In this document: positions 25,957 to 39,004 of the stretch, in pieces
Position numbering within the stretch: the stretch's first letter is position 1
Layout of the letters: each line of letters begins with the position of its first letter
Assembly: GCA_002914845.1 (NCBI GenBank)
Contig: JXTC01000229.1
Location: forward strand, 216,356-280,355
Length of the DNA stretch: 64,000 nt
Reading direction: 5' to 3'
Source: Trema orientale
Taxonomy: Eukaryota; Streptophyta; Magnoliopsida; Rosales; Cannabaceae
Notes under the pieces: generated by a model
The model's input: the letters and a program-made list of their open reading frames with translations, nothing else
The model's database searches: none
What the model was told of the DNA's origin: nothing
Translations under genes and position numbers: made by a program

Positions 25957-27649
25957 TATAAAATGATATGATTTCACATTATTTGATTAGTGAGACAAAA
26001 GGGATATGAACATTTTGAACTAGTGCTCTCTCAGTCCGATAATTACATAGATATCCCATAAATTTTGGTTAAATTGTGTAATTCACCCTAATTTTCATTA
26101 ATTAGCAAAAACATCGTTTAAGACTTCCGAAAAAGAAAACGAAAAAAATTCGACTTTTAAGTTCACATAAATATTTCACCCTCGATGTCACTCCTTACAT
26201 AAAAAAGTTTATTATACTATTTTCAAAATCTAAAGGCAAATTGTGTAATTTAATAAAACCTAGGAGATGATATGTAATTATCTGGTTTTAATTTGAATAG
26301 TAGCAAAGTTTCAACTTACTAAGAAAATCCTTGTTAGTTATTTTAGTATTCTTCATCAAATTTATGAGCAAAATAATCATTTTAGCTAATTTACATTAAA
26401 GATTCAATAAAAAAGTGTTCAAAATGCAAATTTTGTTAAATCAAGAGATTTTTCGATTGAAAAAATATATTATATAGTCAATGGATTTTTTTTTTTTTTT
26501 TTTTGAAACCACAATGTAGGGATCAACCAAAGATTAATCCCTCTCTCTGTTTTTTCTTTTTGTTTTGTTTATGTCTGTGTGTTTTTCTATTTTATCTTTT
26601 GCGTTATCGTAAAATATTTGTGTTTAAGTAAAATTTGATAGAAACACTTGCATTGGAAAAAAAAAAAGAGAATCCCTACGATTACACATTTCTTTAAAAC
26701 CCTAAATTTAATCAACCTATTAAACCCTCCTCAGCCAATTTAAACTAGTTTAATTAGTTTAGGATTCTTGAGAGTATGTGAGAGAAGATGTGTTCAAATC
26801 TTAATTAAGCTACGAATAGTACTTTATACATTGTTAATATCAAGATGATATTGTTTTAAATAAAATAAATACCAATTAACTTTTATGTATATATTAAAAA
26901 AAACATAAATCAGCGCCCTGGTTTATGGACTTTTTCTAAAAAAAAATTCCAATTTAATTTAGGAGTTTTACAAATTTAAAAATGACAATTTTTATTTTTT
27001 ATTCAAAATAGTGTTTCCCTTTTTTTTTGGGAGGTAAAAAATAATGTTTGTCTTGATACTGATAAGAGACTAGTTACTAGTCGCTGAGGGCATGTTCATC
27101 TATTTACCCTAAATTAAATAATACATCACAAACATGGGTCAATTTGATAGGTAGGATAGAACCATGGTTTTTATTTTTATTTATTAGTTTAAGGGATGAA
27201 CTGAGACAAGTTTTGTCAAAATTAGTTAAAATAGAGAGTTTTCTATTATAAATCGTTCAAAAAGGTATAATGTCAGCACTATAGTTGAATTTCTTTAACA
27301 AAAGTGGTTGAAGTAGGGGTTATATATTGTTGGTAATATCATGAGTTTGAATTAAATTACACCATTTACTTGCTGAAATTTGAAATTAAATTAACTCATT
27401 TCATGAGTTTGAAGTAATATTTATGTAAGGAAATTTTATATGCTAAAATTTAGCTTACAAGTTAACGAATCCTCAAAAATCTAGCTCAGGTATTTAGTTT
27501 TACCATTTCCTAGTAGTCTTCTTTTTTCGGGGTAAGGGGTTTAACGCAGATTTGGGTAATAGTAAATTTCTAATTAGGTGTCAGTTTTTTCGGAGAATTA
27601 AGTGACATTGCAATAGAACTCATGTCTAAAACCCAATATACTAAGCGTT

Positions 27650-28110
27650 TATGGCACAAATAGTTCCCGAGTTATCCAATTTGTGTAATTTGGTCCTCAA
27701 AATTTTAATTGTGGCAATTAAACTCACAAATTTTTTTATTTGTAATTGTGAGCTATTTGGTTGTCTAAATTGTAGCATGCTGTTAAATTTCTGACAAAAA
27801 ACACACATAAAAAGTACATTATAGCATTTGAAAGAGTATTTAGAAGAAAATGGATTGAACAAAAAGATTTTGAGAGAATAAAAAATGTATTTTTTGCATT
27901 TTTTTTAGGATTCTTAGAGTTACAAATTTAGAGCATTTTTTCTGTAATTATTCATTTTTATATTTGAAATTCTCAAATTATCTTTCAAATATACATTTAG
28001 ATGTTATCACACATATTTTTCGTCAAAAATTTTACAACAAGTTGAAATTTAAGGGCTTCATTGCTACAGTTGAAACTTTGAATTCCAAATTGCCACAAAT
28101 TGGTGCCATT
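27650..28110. repeat. Fold-back repeat, ~460 bp
   Basis: The left arm (tatggcacaaatagttcc, then ttttaattgtggcaattaaa) pairs with the complement of the right arm (taatggcaccaatttgtggc, then tttcaactgtagcaatgaag). Pairing continues with mismatches for about 180 bp. This explains the two oppositely oriented open frames here. Confidence 0.55.
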
Positions 28111-29039
28111 AACCCATATATTAATTATAATCACCTAATAAGAAATTGGCATAAGGTGCTCTCAAGTTCCATAGTATTACTCGTTTTGTTAATGCTGACT
28201 CATTTGACCTTGATTATGGTAGGTACTTTTAGTTTTTAAAAACGGTTAGCAAAAAAATTGGGAGTAAAGGGCGTTTGATAAGTTTCTGCTTTTAACGAGT
28301 TGATTCTAAAAATTACTACGTAACCGCCAATTTAAGCAGAATTTGAGGAACATGATAAAGATTGCTTTTCAAAACTAATTATACTTCTATAATATAAATT
28401 GTTTAAATATCACTTTATAATACTCATAATTTATAGTTTATTAAACACTTATACTTAGATGCTATATTTAAACAGTACTTTTATAGATTAAATTTATCAA
28501 ACTACTAAACTTTTTTTTCTCACAACGACTTTTTACTCACAACTATAATATGACTACGGCATAATTACAGCACAACACAGCAATACCAGAAAAGGAAAAT
28601 GTAATTAAATAAAAATTATAAATAAATAAAAAAAAAGAACCCGACAAAAGGGGAGAGAAAGGTGTTTTGGGCGTGCTTGGTCTTTTGGACATTGGAGTTT
28701 GGAGGGAGATTTCTCCATTCTGAATTTCAATTCCCATTTTTTCAATTTTGGTTTTTTCTTTCCTTTGATAAATATTACTTCTCTCTCAGTTTTCCAAACA
28801 ATTTCCATTGCCAATGCCAACTCAAACCCTACTACTACTACTAGTAGCATAAACCAGACAACAAACACAGAAACAGACGCAGAGAGAGTCAAATAGATAA
28901 ATAAGAAAGAGAAAGCAGAGCCTGAACCTGAGGGACCTTGCGCGTGTGCTTGTCAGATCTGTAGCTTCCTCTCAAATAATCAGAACCCACTTTTCTTTTC
29001 TCAGTGAAATGCATTCATGATCAATAATCAACTATCAAC

Positions 29040-29277
29040 CCCATTGTCATCTATATATATGGAATAGTGTATATATACAGGCGATGTGGTTATGGAGTTT
29101 GAGCTTTGAGGATCAATGGGGAAGTGGGTTTTGGTGGATTTTTGGTTTTAATGCGAATCGATCAATGCGAGTGTTGCTCATGAGAATTTTCTACTGAAAG
29201 AGGCTTAGTACTTTTCTGGGTCGTGGCTTTTTTCACTGTTGAATTTAGAAAAAAAAAATAGAAAGAAAAAAAAGATA
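29040..29277 (+). promoter_or_regulatory. STICHEL core promoter or leader, with a possible uORF
   Basis: TATA-like runs occur at 29051-29060 and 29070-29078. An upstream ATG at 29084 opens a 37-codon frame that stops at 29195-29197 and is rich in Trp (MWLWSLSFEDQWGSGFWW). Whether it is transcribed depends on the start site: with the second TATA run as core promoter the mRNA would begin after this ATG. The main start codon at 29278 follows an A-rich leader. Confidence 0.4.
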
Positions 29278-32200
29278 ATGGCGGAAATGCGGGTCTCTGA
29301 TCCGAGCAAGCTCCACTTGAAGAAGGAGCTCACTCAGATTCGGAAGGCCGCTCGGGTTCTTCGTGATCCCGGGACAACGTCTTCGTGGAGGTCTCCTCTC
29401 GCCTCATCTAGATCTGCCGCGCCAGCTCTCGCGGCGGCTATGGCGGCTGCGGCCTCTACTTCTGCTACTCGGAGGGAAAGCTCTGAAAATGGCGGAGGCG
29501 GCAAAGGGTTTCATGGGGTTTCCCCTCTTGATCCTGTGAGTCAGAATGGCTCAGGAAATGGGAAGGACAAAAGGGTTTTCTTGTATAACTGGAAGAATCC
29601 CAAGTCTTCCAGCGAGAAGAGTGGCGCGGCCAAAAACGACGTCTATGATGACGACGAGGAGGACGACGACGACGATGAGGGGATCGAAGAATCGTCGTCG
29701 TTTGTGGGGGGAAGTCTTGATGATAGCTTGAGCGATGCGCGTAATGGCAGGGATGGAGATGCCAAGAGTGACACTTACCTGGGCGACAGACGCTCGTCGA
29801 TGCTGTTCAGACGTAAAGACGCGAATCTCGCCTCGCTGGGGACACCATCAATCAAAAGGACGGCTGGAATCAAGAAAAGAAGTAAGAAAATCGATACCCA
29901 TTTGGATGTTTTATCGAAATATCAACACAGGGAAATGATTCTTGCTAGGAACTCAGTGAATTCGAGAAGGTTGCTCGAGGGTCATCCTCAAATCCCTTTG
30001 GGATTGGGCCATGATGACTCTGTTGAGCAATCTGATGACACCGAGGATTACTGTAATTCTGAGGATATTAGGCAAATTTCGGGGGCGTCCCCATTGCTTT
30101 TAAAACTCAAGCAGAAGAATTGGTCTCATTCGTCCTCTAAGTTTTTGAGAAGTAGTAGAAGAGAGGACTCGTCTTATACTCATAGTACCCCGGCATTGTC
30201 AACTAGTTCTTATAATAGATATGCTAATTGTAATCCAAGTACCGTTGGATCTTGGGATGGGACTACGACTTCCATGAATGATGGGGATGATGAGGTGGAT
30301 GACCATTTGGATCTGCCGGGTCGCCATGGATGTGGGATTCCTTGTTACTGGTCGAAGAGGACGCCAAAACACAGAAGCATGTGTCGTGGCTGTTACTCTC
30401 CTTCATTTTCAGATACTTTGAGGAGGAAAGGTAGTAGCATACTTTGTGGAAGTCAAACTATCTATCCAAGACGTCGTCGAGCATCAGTGAGCTCCAACAA
30501 ACGGAGACTTGCTTTAAGAAGTGCCCAAGGTGTACTCCCATTGCTTGCTAGTAGTGGCGATGGTAGGGGAGGGTCATCTCTAGGAACTGGAAGGAGTGAT
30601 GATGAGCTCTCCACAAATATTGGTGAGCTTGATTTGGAAGGTCTGAGCAGATTGGACGGACGGAGGTGGTCATCTAGCTGTAGGAGTCAGGAAGGATTAG
30701 AGATTGTTGCTCTTAATGGGGAAGGAGAAGAGGAAGGGACACCGGAAAATATTAAAAGTTTTAGCCAGAAGTACAAACCAATGTTCTTTGGTGAGTTGAT
30801 TGGGCAGACTATTGTGGTGCAGTCACTTATAAGTGCTATTTCAAAAGGCCGTATTGCCCCTGTTTATCTTTTCCAAGGTCCCCGTGGCACTGGAAAATCA
30901 TCAGCAGCCAGGATTTTTTCTTCTGCCTTGAACTGCTTGGCTCCTGATGAATCGAAGCCATGTGGCTACTGCAGAGAATGCGCTGACTTCATCTCTGGCA
31001 AGAGCAGGGATCTGTTGGAAGTTGATGGTACCAATAAGAAAGGAATTGATAGAATTAGACACCTATTGAAGCATTTATTGGCTGGACCTTCATCAGCCTC
31101 TGCACGGTACAAGGTTATTGTGATCGATGAATGTCATTTGTTACCCTCTAAAACATGGCTGGCATTGCTTAAATTTCTCGAAGAACCACCTCAACGAGTT
31201 GTGTTCATATTCATAACAACTGATCTTGACAATGTGCCCCGTACTATACAGTCTCGCTGTCAAAGGTATCTTTTTAACAAAATTAAAGAAAGTGACATCC
31301 TAGCAAGGTTGAGGAACATTGCTGCTGAAGAAAACCTGGATGTTGAACCGGATGCACTGGATTTGATTGCTTTGAATGCAGATGGTTCACTTCGAGATGC
31401 TGAAACCATGTTAGAACAATTGAGTTTACTGGGGAAAAGAATTTCCAAATCTCTCGTGAATGAACTAGTGAGTTTGCTCTGAATGCTTTCTTGACATTGT
31501 TTGCTTTCTTTTAACTTTTATACATTATTGCAACAGTATCACTGAAAATGGATTTTGTACAAATTAAATTTAACAGGTAACTTCATAGTTTTCTTATGTT
31601 GTATAGGATGACTTTTAATCTTATTTATGGATTCTGTTATCTTCCTCAGGTAGGGGTTGTTTCTGATGAGAAGTTATTGGAACTTTTGGAGTTAGCTATG
31701 TCATCAGACACTGCCGAAACCGTGAAAAGAGCCAGACAATTGATGGACGCTGGTGTTGATCCAATGGTTTTGATGTCTCAACTAGCCAGCTTGATTATGG
31801 ATATCATTGCTGGAACTTACAACATCATTGATATAAAAGGCAATTCATTGTTTGGTGGACGAAATTGTAAGTCGTGCTCCCTCTATTCTTTATGTAAATA
31901 AAGTTGTTGTCTTTAGCACAATTTAGATAGTGATATGTGGATACAATTCCATTACTACCTGGACATTACATTTGAGGTTTATAATTTTATGAGGTATTTA
32001 TTGATGATTAGTAGGAGTGCTTATGAGAAAACAATCAAAAAAATATTTCTGCACACTGATCTCAAATGAACAAGGCACTCTTTATTTATTTTTTAATCAA
32101 GGATAGACCTTCAAGATAGGGTTTGGATATTTGGTAAATCCTGAAAGTCATATTAGTATATTCAAACTTGGTATGCCCAAAAGTCCAGAATGACATTGCT

Positions 32201-34961
32201 CCCCAGATCACGCTTTTGCATAATCGCTTCATGGTTTTTTACCAGTTTGCTTGGAATTCTTTGGTAGTTGTTGTCGCATTTATTTTGAGTATTGAATGGC
32301 GTTTAAAATTTTGTTGGAGTTTTAAATAGTAACTGTTTTTTATGTATTGAAAAAAAGGCTGTTGTTTGAAGGGGTAGCCATATTCTTATACAATCAATTT
32401 ACTAGCCATTGTTCTAGGTTGGCTATTTATGTTTTTTTTTTTTTTTTTTGCAAATATATTACCGTTTGGTTTTGGAAAGGGTTTTGAAAAAAAAAAAAAA
32501 AACTCCCTAGTCATTTTTTACTGAAAAGTGATATTTTCTTTTAGAAGCTTGGTCTCCTCCACTGGTTATTTTTCATTTCTTCTTTTCCTATATTTCATAT
32601 TAAAAAAAGATTTATATTTCTTTCTTTTTTAAAGTTGTATTATAGAGTCACCAAAATGTTAATTTCGTTTTAAGAGGAAAAAATGAAGGGAATATAGAAC
32701 GGGAACATATAAAATACGAGTATAAACAAGTTAGTTAATTGTTCTAGTTATTTGGATTCAACTTTTTTCCTACACATTCTGGACCCGCAGTGCTGTGTAG
32801 TTGGTCCTTTGTTAGAGACTTACAGTCCGATCATTGCTCACTGGCAGTTAATTGTTGTAGTTATTTGGATTCAACTTTTTTCCTACACATTCTGGACCCG
32901 CAGTGCTGCGTAGTTGGTTCTTTGTTAGAGACTTACAGTCCGATCATTGCTCACTGGCCATGTTCCTTTCTGAAATTATGTGAAGAATAATTAGTAGAAG
33001 ACATTTTTATGATGCCATATTCTAATGAATTACTTTTCTTAAAGCTTTCGAATTGGTCCAATAATTTATATAAAGCTTAACAAAAAGTGCTCATGCGCCG
33101 CGCCCTGAGTATCCTTTGTCTGTAGGTCACCCTAGTAACTGTGAAACAAATTGTAGCACTTATGACAGAGTGACACAAATAGTCAAACACCAAATTATGT
33201 TTTTCCCAGAACATTCTTAAGTTTGAACTTGGAGATAATCAGAAAAAATTTATCTCCACAGAAGGAAAAAAAGAAAGATGGTTCAATGTTTATTAGCCAT
33301 GCAGACTGTATCTATAACTTAATTATATGATTATATGCTTAATATGATTATATGATTAATAATATGATTATATGCTTAATATGTGTTTTGGTGGTCATGC
33401 TATAGTGACTGAAGCAGAATTGGAGAGGTTAAAGCATGCTTTGAAGCTTCTTTCAGAGGCCGAGAAACAGCTCAGAATATCAAGTGAACGATCAACGTGG
33501 TTCACAGCTACTTTATTACAACTTGGTTCAGTGCCTTCTCCTGATCCTACTCATTCAGGTAGCAGTAGGAGACAGAGCTATAAGACAACTGACGATGATC
33601 CGTCGAGTGCTTCAAGAGAAGCTAATGTTTATAAACAGAAGTCAGATGCTCAATATCTACCTCGTAAATCAACTTCTCCTGCTGGGCTTAAAGCAGCAAA
33701 TGGTAATTCCAACTCCAAAGGAGATTTCTCGTCACAAAACGATGGTTTCAGTATCAATTCCAAGCTCTCACATATGGATGGTGGTGTCTCAACTGCCTCA
33801 TGTGATGATGTCACAGTCGGAAATATGATCATTCGATGCATCAACTCAGAAAAGCTGGATAGCGTCTGGGCACGATGTATTGAGAGATGCCATTCAAAGA
33901 CACTGAGACAGCTACTTCATGCTCATGGAAGGCTTGTTTCTATTTCTGAACTTGAAGGTAAGCTCCATTAACATTTATAGTATATACTCTAAAATCTGAA
34001 TGACTTTACATTATTCAGAAGTTTATCAACTTTTTAGTTTGTAACTTGTTTCTACATAGCATCCATGATTCAGAGTTCTTTCAATGTCCATATGTTCCCT
34101 CCATATTGAAGTGATTGAGGTTGTTATAATTGTAGTTTAAGGGGGATTGTTAAGAAATTGTCAGATTTGGATTACAGGATGCTTGTTTTCAATTCAGTTT
34201 CTTCTGTGTTTGTGTACTGTAGTTTGCCATAATGCAGGATCCTGCTCTTGCTATGCATGTCTGACTACCATAGATCTTGGTCTCCTCTTTATTTTTGTAT
34301 CTTATCCGCATCTTGCTATGTTTGGTTATTTGTCTGCTTTTTCTTTGCTGCACTGTGTGCACTATATTTCCTTTTACACACATATTTTTATTATAAGATG
34401 TGCATAAACAAATATTGCAGTTTCATCCTGCAAAATTGTAGGCCTTGTCAATTTTTTAAGTTGGGGTTATAATATTCATAATTTACAGCTAAAGTCCTGT
34501 ACTGGTTTGGCAATCATCGACATGATTGTAGTAGACACTTTGCTTTGTCTGTCTGTCTATGTTTGTAATTCTAGGATAATCAACTTGGCACTTTCAGATT
34601 CTGTTTTTCAATTTCCCCAAATTGAATTTTTGGGAGATTAGTCCTATTAGATTTACTCAGTTGTCTTTTAGCATAATTGTTTTTCTGTCTTCTAGCTTAT
34701 TCTAGTAAGGTTGATCAAACATGAGCTTGTGGGAGATAACGTCTGTGTTTTCCAAAACCTGAAAGGCCACAATGTCTCAGGGCAGTCTGAAATGTGTTTC
34801 CTGTTCTCAAATTTGAGAATGCCACAATGTCTCAGGGCAGTAGATCTGATGAGTCCAAAGGTTTGTTAACAACCTGGGAACTGAAAAAAATGGCAATTAG
34901 AGTACCATGTTACTCTAGGCTCAAAAGTAAACTCCATTGAGAGCCATGTTAATGTGCTATG

Positions 34962-35001
<40 letters not shown>

Positions 35002-37160
35002 TCAAACATGAGCTTGTGGGAGATAACGTCTGTGTTTTCCAAAACCTGAAAGGCCCCATNATCTCTCTCTCTCGTGATCAAACATGAGCTTGTGGGAGAT
35101 AACGTCTGTGTTTTCCAAAACCTGAAAGGCCCCATATTTTAAATACTCAGTCTGAAATGTGTTTCCTGTTCTCAAATTTGAGAATGCCACAATGGCTCAG
35201 GGCAGTAGATCTGATGAGTCCAAAGGTTTGTTAACAACCTGGGAACTGAAAAAAATGGCAATTAGAGTACCGTGTCACTCTAGGCTCAAAAGTAAACTCC
35301 ATTGAGAGCCATGTTAATGTGCTATGTATCTTTCTTTCTCTCTCTCTCTCTCTCTCCCCTTTGATTCCCTCAACTACCATGGTTTCTTGTGCAGGCGTTC
35401 TGGTTGCTTATGTTGCATTTGCTGATGAAAACATTAAAGCCAGAGCTGAAAGGTTCTTGAGCAGTATAACAAATTCAATAGAAATGGTTCTGAGATGCAA
35501 CATAGAAGTTAGAATTATCCACTTACCAGGTGTAGAGGTCACTCTAAATGCTGCAAGTCCGATGGGAAGTAACAGGGAGAGGAAAGCAGCTTGCTTGAAT
35601 CCTGCTGGTTATGCTAATGGTTATTCCTTGCAAAATGGGACCTACCATTCTACCTCTGGGTCTTCAGAATTACTGGCCGAAGGTGATGCACAAACAAGTG
35701 ACAAGGGAGAGCCAAGACAGGAGATTCCAATGCAAAGAATAGAGTCCATTATCCGTGAGCAAAGGTTAGAAACTGCCTGGCTTCAGGCTGCAGAGAAAGG
35801 CACCCCTGGATCACTGAGTCGTCTGAAACCTGAGAAGAATCAGGTCCTGCCTCAAGAGGGCAGCGAAGATCAAACAGACGTAACAAATTCTATTGGATTG
35901 TCCTCGCGGCAATGGGAGGATGAGCTAAACCATGAACTCAAAGCTTTGAAGGTTAACAATGGAAAGGTCCTTCAAAAGGAGCAGACAGGTAGAAGAGTGG
36001 ATCGTTGCCCTATGTCCCCAAGTTTATTGCATGACACGAGCTTCTTGGGAAGTTCCATGAAAGATAACCTGTGAGTCTTAATTTTATTCTAATTATTTGA
36101 TCATTTCCCTTTTTTGTTTAGTATATTTACCTCCTAGTTGATTGAAGGATTTAGACACTTGGCCACTGATAACTGATGAAAAAGAATTAGGTTTCTTAAA
36201 AATTGGTTAATTACATAGCTAGTAGTTATACAATGTATTTTCACATCTAAGATCACATTTTGGAAGCTCTCACTATAGTATCGAAGTTTCTCTCTTTGGT
36301 TCGGTTCTTCGGTGTGGGCAAATGAAAAACCTTCCTTGGAAAAATTAACCTTGGGAATATATGTTATTTGCCCCTCTAAGAAAAGCTTTTCACATTAAAC
36401 TGATAAGAGGTCTAGGGGCATTTTCTGATATTTTAGTTTTAGAAGTATTTTCCGGTTTTGTTCGTAAGTATTCCATACTAATGGAAATTTTTAGAAAACG
36501 GATGTTCTGACAGAGACATCTAATCCACAAGCAGAGATGCTTCTTAATGTCACAATCCAGACTGAGCATAACTTATTATTTGTGGTTCATATTCGTCATA
36601 TTGTTTTATGGGAAATTTGGATGGAGAGTAGTAGTCTTATTTTTAAGACAATGGGCATGGCATTTGTTTCAATGAGACGTCTAAATTCTAGCTTCATTAT
36701 TGGCAACAAGGCTGATGTTCCTTTTTCTTTAATTATTTGTAGTTGGAAAGACATTGTTTCATTGAGTATTTATTTTGGTTTGTTTTGAAGTTCTTTGTTC
36801 TGTATCTTTTGCTTTAGCGAACACTTGATCCTGTAAAAAGGAAAATTCTTTCTAACAAAATCCCCACTCCTGGTTTTTCTTCAGTGGTTATGAATCTGGG
36901 TCTGGCACAGGAGGCTGCAGCAGATTTTTCTGTTGGAATAACCGCAAACCACAGAGTAAGGGAAAGGTGAGGTCTTCTATATGCCAGTTACGTAATTTGT
37001 TTGCTCATTTGGTTTTAATTCTCGTCTTAAAACTTCACAACTATCTGTCTCTTAATAGGTAAGAGGGCCCCCAGTTCGGCCACCCCACAAAAGTGGACGG
37101 TTTTCATTGTTTGGTGAGTGTGGAAAGCCAAAGAAAACAGAGAGCAGGTTCAAAAGATAA
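29278..37160 (+). CDS. STI: STICHEL: DnaX (clamp-loader gamma/tau)-like AAA+ protein
   Basis: Exons 29278-31467, 31650-31866, 33406-33957, 35395-36070, 36885-36966 and 37059-37160 join in frame with GT-AG borders to 1272 residues; Arabidopsis STICHEL is about 1220 (memory). The start is MAEMRVSDPSKLHLKKELTQ, typical of the family; an upstream in-frame TTG is not a start. Residues ~100-500 are low-complexity with an acidic run and the plant-specific Cys-rich block GCGIPCYWSKRTPKH. The AAA+ core has Walker A GPRGTGKS (534-541), a zinc module C553/C562/C565/C568, Walker B with DECH at 617-620, and SRC at 659-661. Helical clamp-loader lid regions follow (VGVVSDEKLLELLELAMSSD). In Arabidopsis STI controls trichome branch number; it is not known to act in replication. 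The paralogue STICHEL-LIKE 1 is the alternative, but the IspD neighbour favours STI. Confidence 0.95.
32733..32958 (+). repeat. Tandem duplication of 113 bp in STICHEL intron 2
   Basis: Unit 1 is 32733-32845 and unit 2 is 32846-32958. Both start agttaattgtt and end gctcactggc, with only a few differences (ctag/gtag, ctgtg/ctgcg, cctttg/tctttg). It lies inside the ~1.5-kb second intron and does not touch exons. Confidence 0.92.
34713..35340 (+). repeat. Direct repeats of ~250 bp around CT microsatellites, STICHEL intron 3
   Basis: A block starting gatcaaacatgagcttgtgg occurs at about 34713, 35000 and 35077. The first and third copies run through ctgggaactgaaaaaaatgg to tgttaatgtgctatgtatct. 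The middle copy is only about 60 bp and stops at an n (35060). CT repeats follow at 34966-34995, 35063-35072 and 35338-35356. The last CT tract lies 38 bp before the exon 4 acceptor (35394) and may serve as its pyrimidine tract. The fragment beside the n may be an assembly artefact. Confidence 0.85.
35060..35060. other. Single ambiguous base inside intron repeats
   Basis: One n at the edge of a truncated repeat copy; suggests a collapsed or uncertain join. Confidence 0.99.
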
Positions 37161-37680
37161 ATTAGAGATACCAGTTTGGAGCATTGGGGGATACTATTTG
37201 TTTTCTTCTTTTTCTTTTGTTGCATATTCTTCTGTATTTATTTCACATTTGAGCCATTTTTCGGGGGATGTGGGTGAGAGAAAAATTGTAAATTGGGTGC
37301 TAGGTTGGCTACAATCATGTCTTCAGCTGCTTCCATTTTTCATGGGATTAATAAAAAAAAGTAGTCTTTGTTAGACCTGATTCTAATTAGATTATGGAAT
37401 AACCAGTTTCTCTTTAGAAGTGATTTTGAAAAGCAGCATAATTTAAGTTGGATCTTCAAATTTTTTTTCTCCCAAAGTGAGGTGCAGGTGCTTCTTTTGA
37501 TATAACTTTTAAAATGCTTTGCACATTTGGTGCACAGGATAATACATGATTATTATTTGGAATTGGAATAGAGTTGATTCAATTATACTTGATACTATTA
37601 TGTATTTGGTATAGTGTTGGATTACTTGTTATATTGTTGTAAATACATGGGAATCTTATTAACTAGAGCTGTCAAAGAGG
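37161..37680 (+). other. STICHEL 3' UTR and downstream flank
   Basis: After the stop at 37158-37160 the sequence is T-rich. Possible polyadenylation signals include aataaa within gggattaataaaaaaaagt near 37347-37355. No other gene. A decayed repeat (ctagagctgtcaaagag) starts near 37663. Confidence 0.5.
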
Positions 37681-37703
37681 GCGATTTAATCCATTAGCAT
37701 GGT

Positions 37704-37887
37704 GGTATAACAAGGTACAACACAAGGTGTCGATCTCATAAATTAATGATACCGTTTTGAAATAAAAACAATAAATTAAGAAAATAATTCACCATGGTAT
37801 AACAAGGTACAACACAAGGTGTCGATCTCATAAATTAATGATACCGTTTTGAAATAAAAACAATAAATTAAGAAAATAATTCACCAT
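37704..37887. repeat. Tandem duplication of 92 bp spanning an LTR end
   Basis: Units 37704-37795 and 37796-37887 are essentially identical. Each holds 43 bp of flank (ggtataacaaggtacaacac...) plus the first 49 bp of the LTR that starts tgatacc. The duplication arose after, or together with, the LTR-element insertion. Confidence 0.9.
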
Positions 37888-38245
37888 GATAATGATAAGA
37901 AATTGTCAGCTTAAAGATAAGAATTAGTTTTAGTTCACCACTCAAAGGAATTCTCCTAAAAGATAAGAAACTAAGAGAGCTAATCACAAAGATTAAAGTT
38001 TAAAATCTGAATAATGATCAAAGTATTATTTCAGCTTTGATAGGAAAATAAAATGCTAAATACGTGAACCATATTAACGAAAACTTTTGGAATTTCAAGA
38101 TTTATTTCTAGAATCTCTAAATTCTTTCTTAGAATTCCTAAATTCATTCTAGATTTCTTAAATATATATTCTTATTTAAAAAACATCGAATTTTTAATTA
38201 TGTAAATAATTAACTAAGTTATCTTTTCCAAGATATTCTGCATCA
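37839..38245 (-). repeat. 3' LTR of the short LTR element
   Basis: Pairs with 39005-39425. Shared words include gaaataaaaaca, aattaagaaaataattcacc, ggaaaataaaatgct and ttctttcttagaattccta. About 15 bp shorter than its partner. Confidence 0.88.
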
Positions 38246-39004
38246 TTCTCCCTTTGTTAGAGAAAATTCATCCTCCAATTTGAAGGAGCTTTAATTAGTA
38301 GGAATGGAGAATTGTCTTCTTCGAACCTTCAAGTAATTGGAGTTGAGTTGAATTTGTAGACAAATGAACCTTCATATTGACAAATAAAACAATCTCATCT
38401 AGATCAAATTCATACTTATGAAATTTCAAGACCACTTTTTGTTGTAGATCTTCATCAAGTAAATATGGATCACGATAGACATGCCTAATCACTAACAATG
38501 AAAGATCTTCTTTCATGTAATGAAAAAATTTTGTTAGAGTACGAGGATAGATCAATATGACCTCGTCATAGTTTTTCTCCTCATTAATTAAAAAACAATC
38601 TAGGCATGACTCAAAATATTCGAATTATTCATCCTCTCTAATATCCAAATAAAACTCAGAATCGTTTTCATCTTTCGATATTGAATCAGAATCCAACCTA
38701 TCATCATCACCCTATCTGTTATTTATGTCAAAGATTAGAAATGATTCTAAATAATCACTTTCATCATCTTCAAACTTTTCTTCCACCAGGTGTGGGCTAA
38801 GAACCACATATTGCCACAAATGTTGTTGAAGTTGTTCCACATCTTTCTTCAATTCAGCCACTTCTAAATGTTATCGAAGTTGTTTCACAACTCTCTTTAA
38901 TTCCACAATCTCAAAATCACTTTCATAGTCATTCATGGCTTGAAAGTCTTGAGGAATATAGTTTCTACGTCTAGCTATCTTCGAACCAAAGCTCTGATAC
39001 CAAA

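Larger units (their letters stand above)
21941..28780. other. Intergenic region upstream of STICHEL
   Basis: AT-rich DNA with no supported gene. It contains the fold-back repeats and microsatellites listed separately. Frames seen at 27641-27862 (minus) and 27964-28239 (plus) are the two arms of one inverted repeat, not genes. The distal STICHEL promoter should lie at the right end; no specific element is claimed. Confidence 0.5.

Noticed and set aside
27641-28239. Two open frames of 73 and 91 codons in opposite orientation
   Set aside because: They are the two arms of one imperfect inverted repeat and have no known motif, so they are not genes.
28543-28896. Overlapping frames just upstream of STICHEL
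   Set aside because: Low-complexity Phe/Leu-rich or Thr-rich translations on both strands of the T-rich leader region; no support as coding.
29239-29277. N-terminal extension of STICHEL by 13 residues
   Set aside because: The extension starts at TTG, not ATG. The ATG at 29278 gives the family-typical N-terminus.
34866-35190. Frames with X residues across the CT repeats
   Set aside because: They lie in STICHEL intron 3 and derive from tandem repeats and an n.
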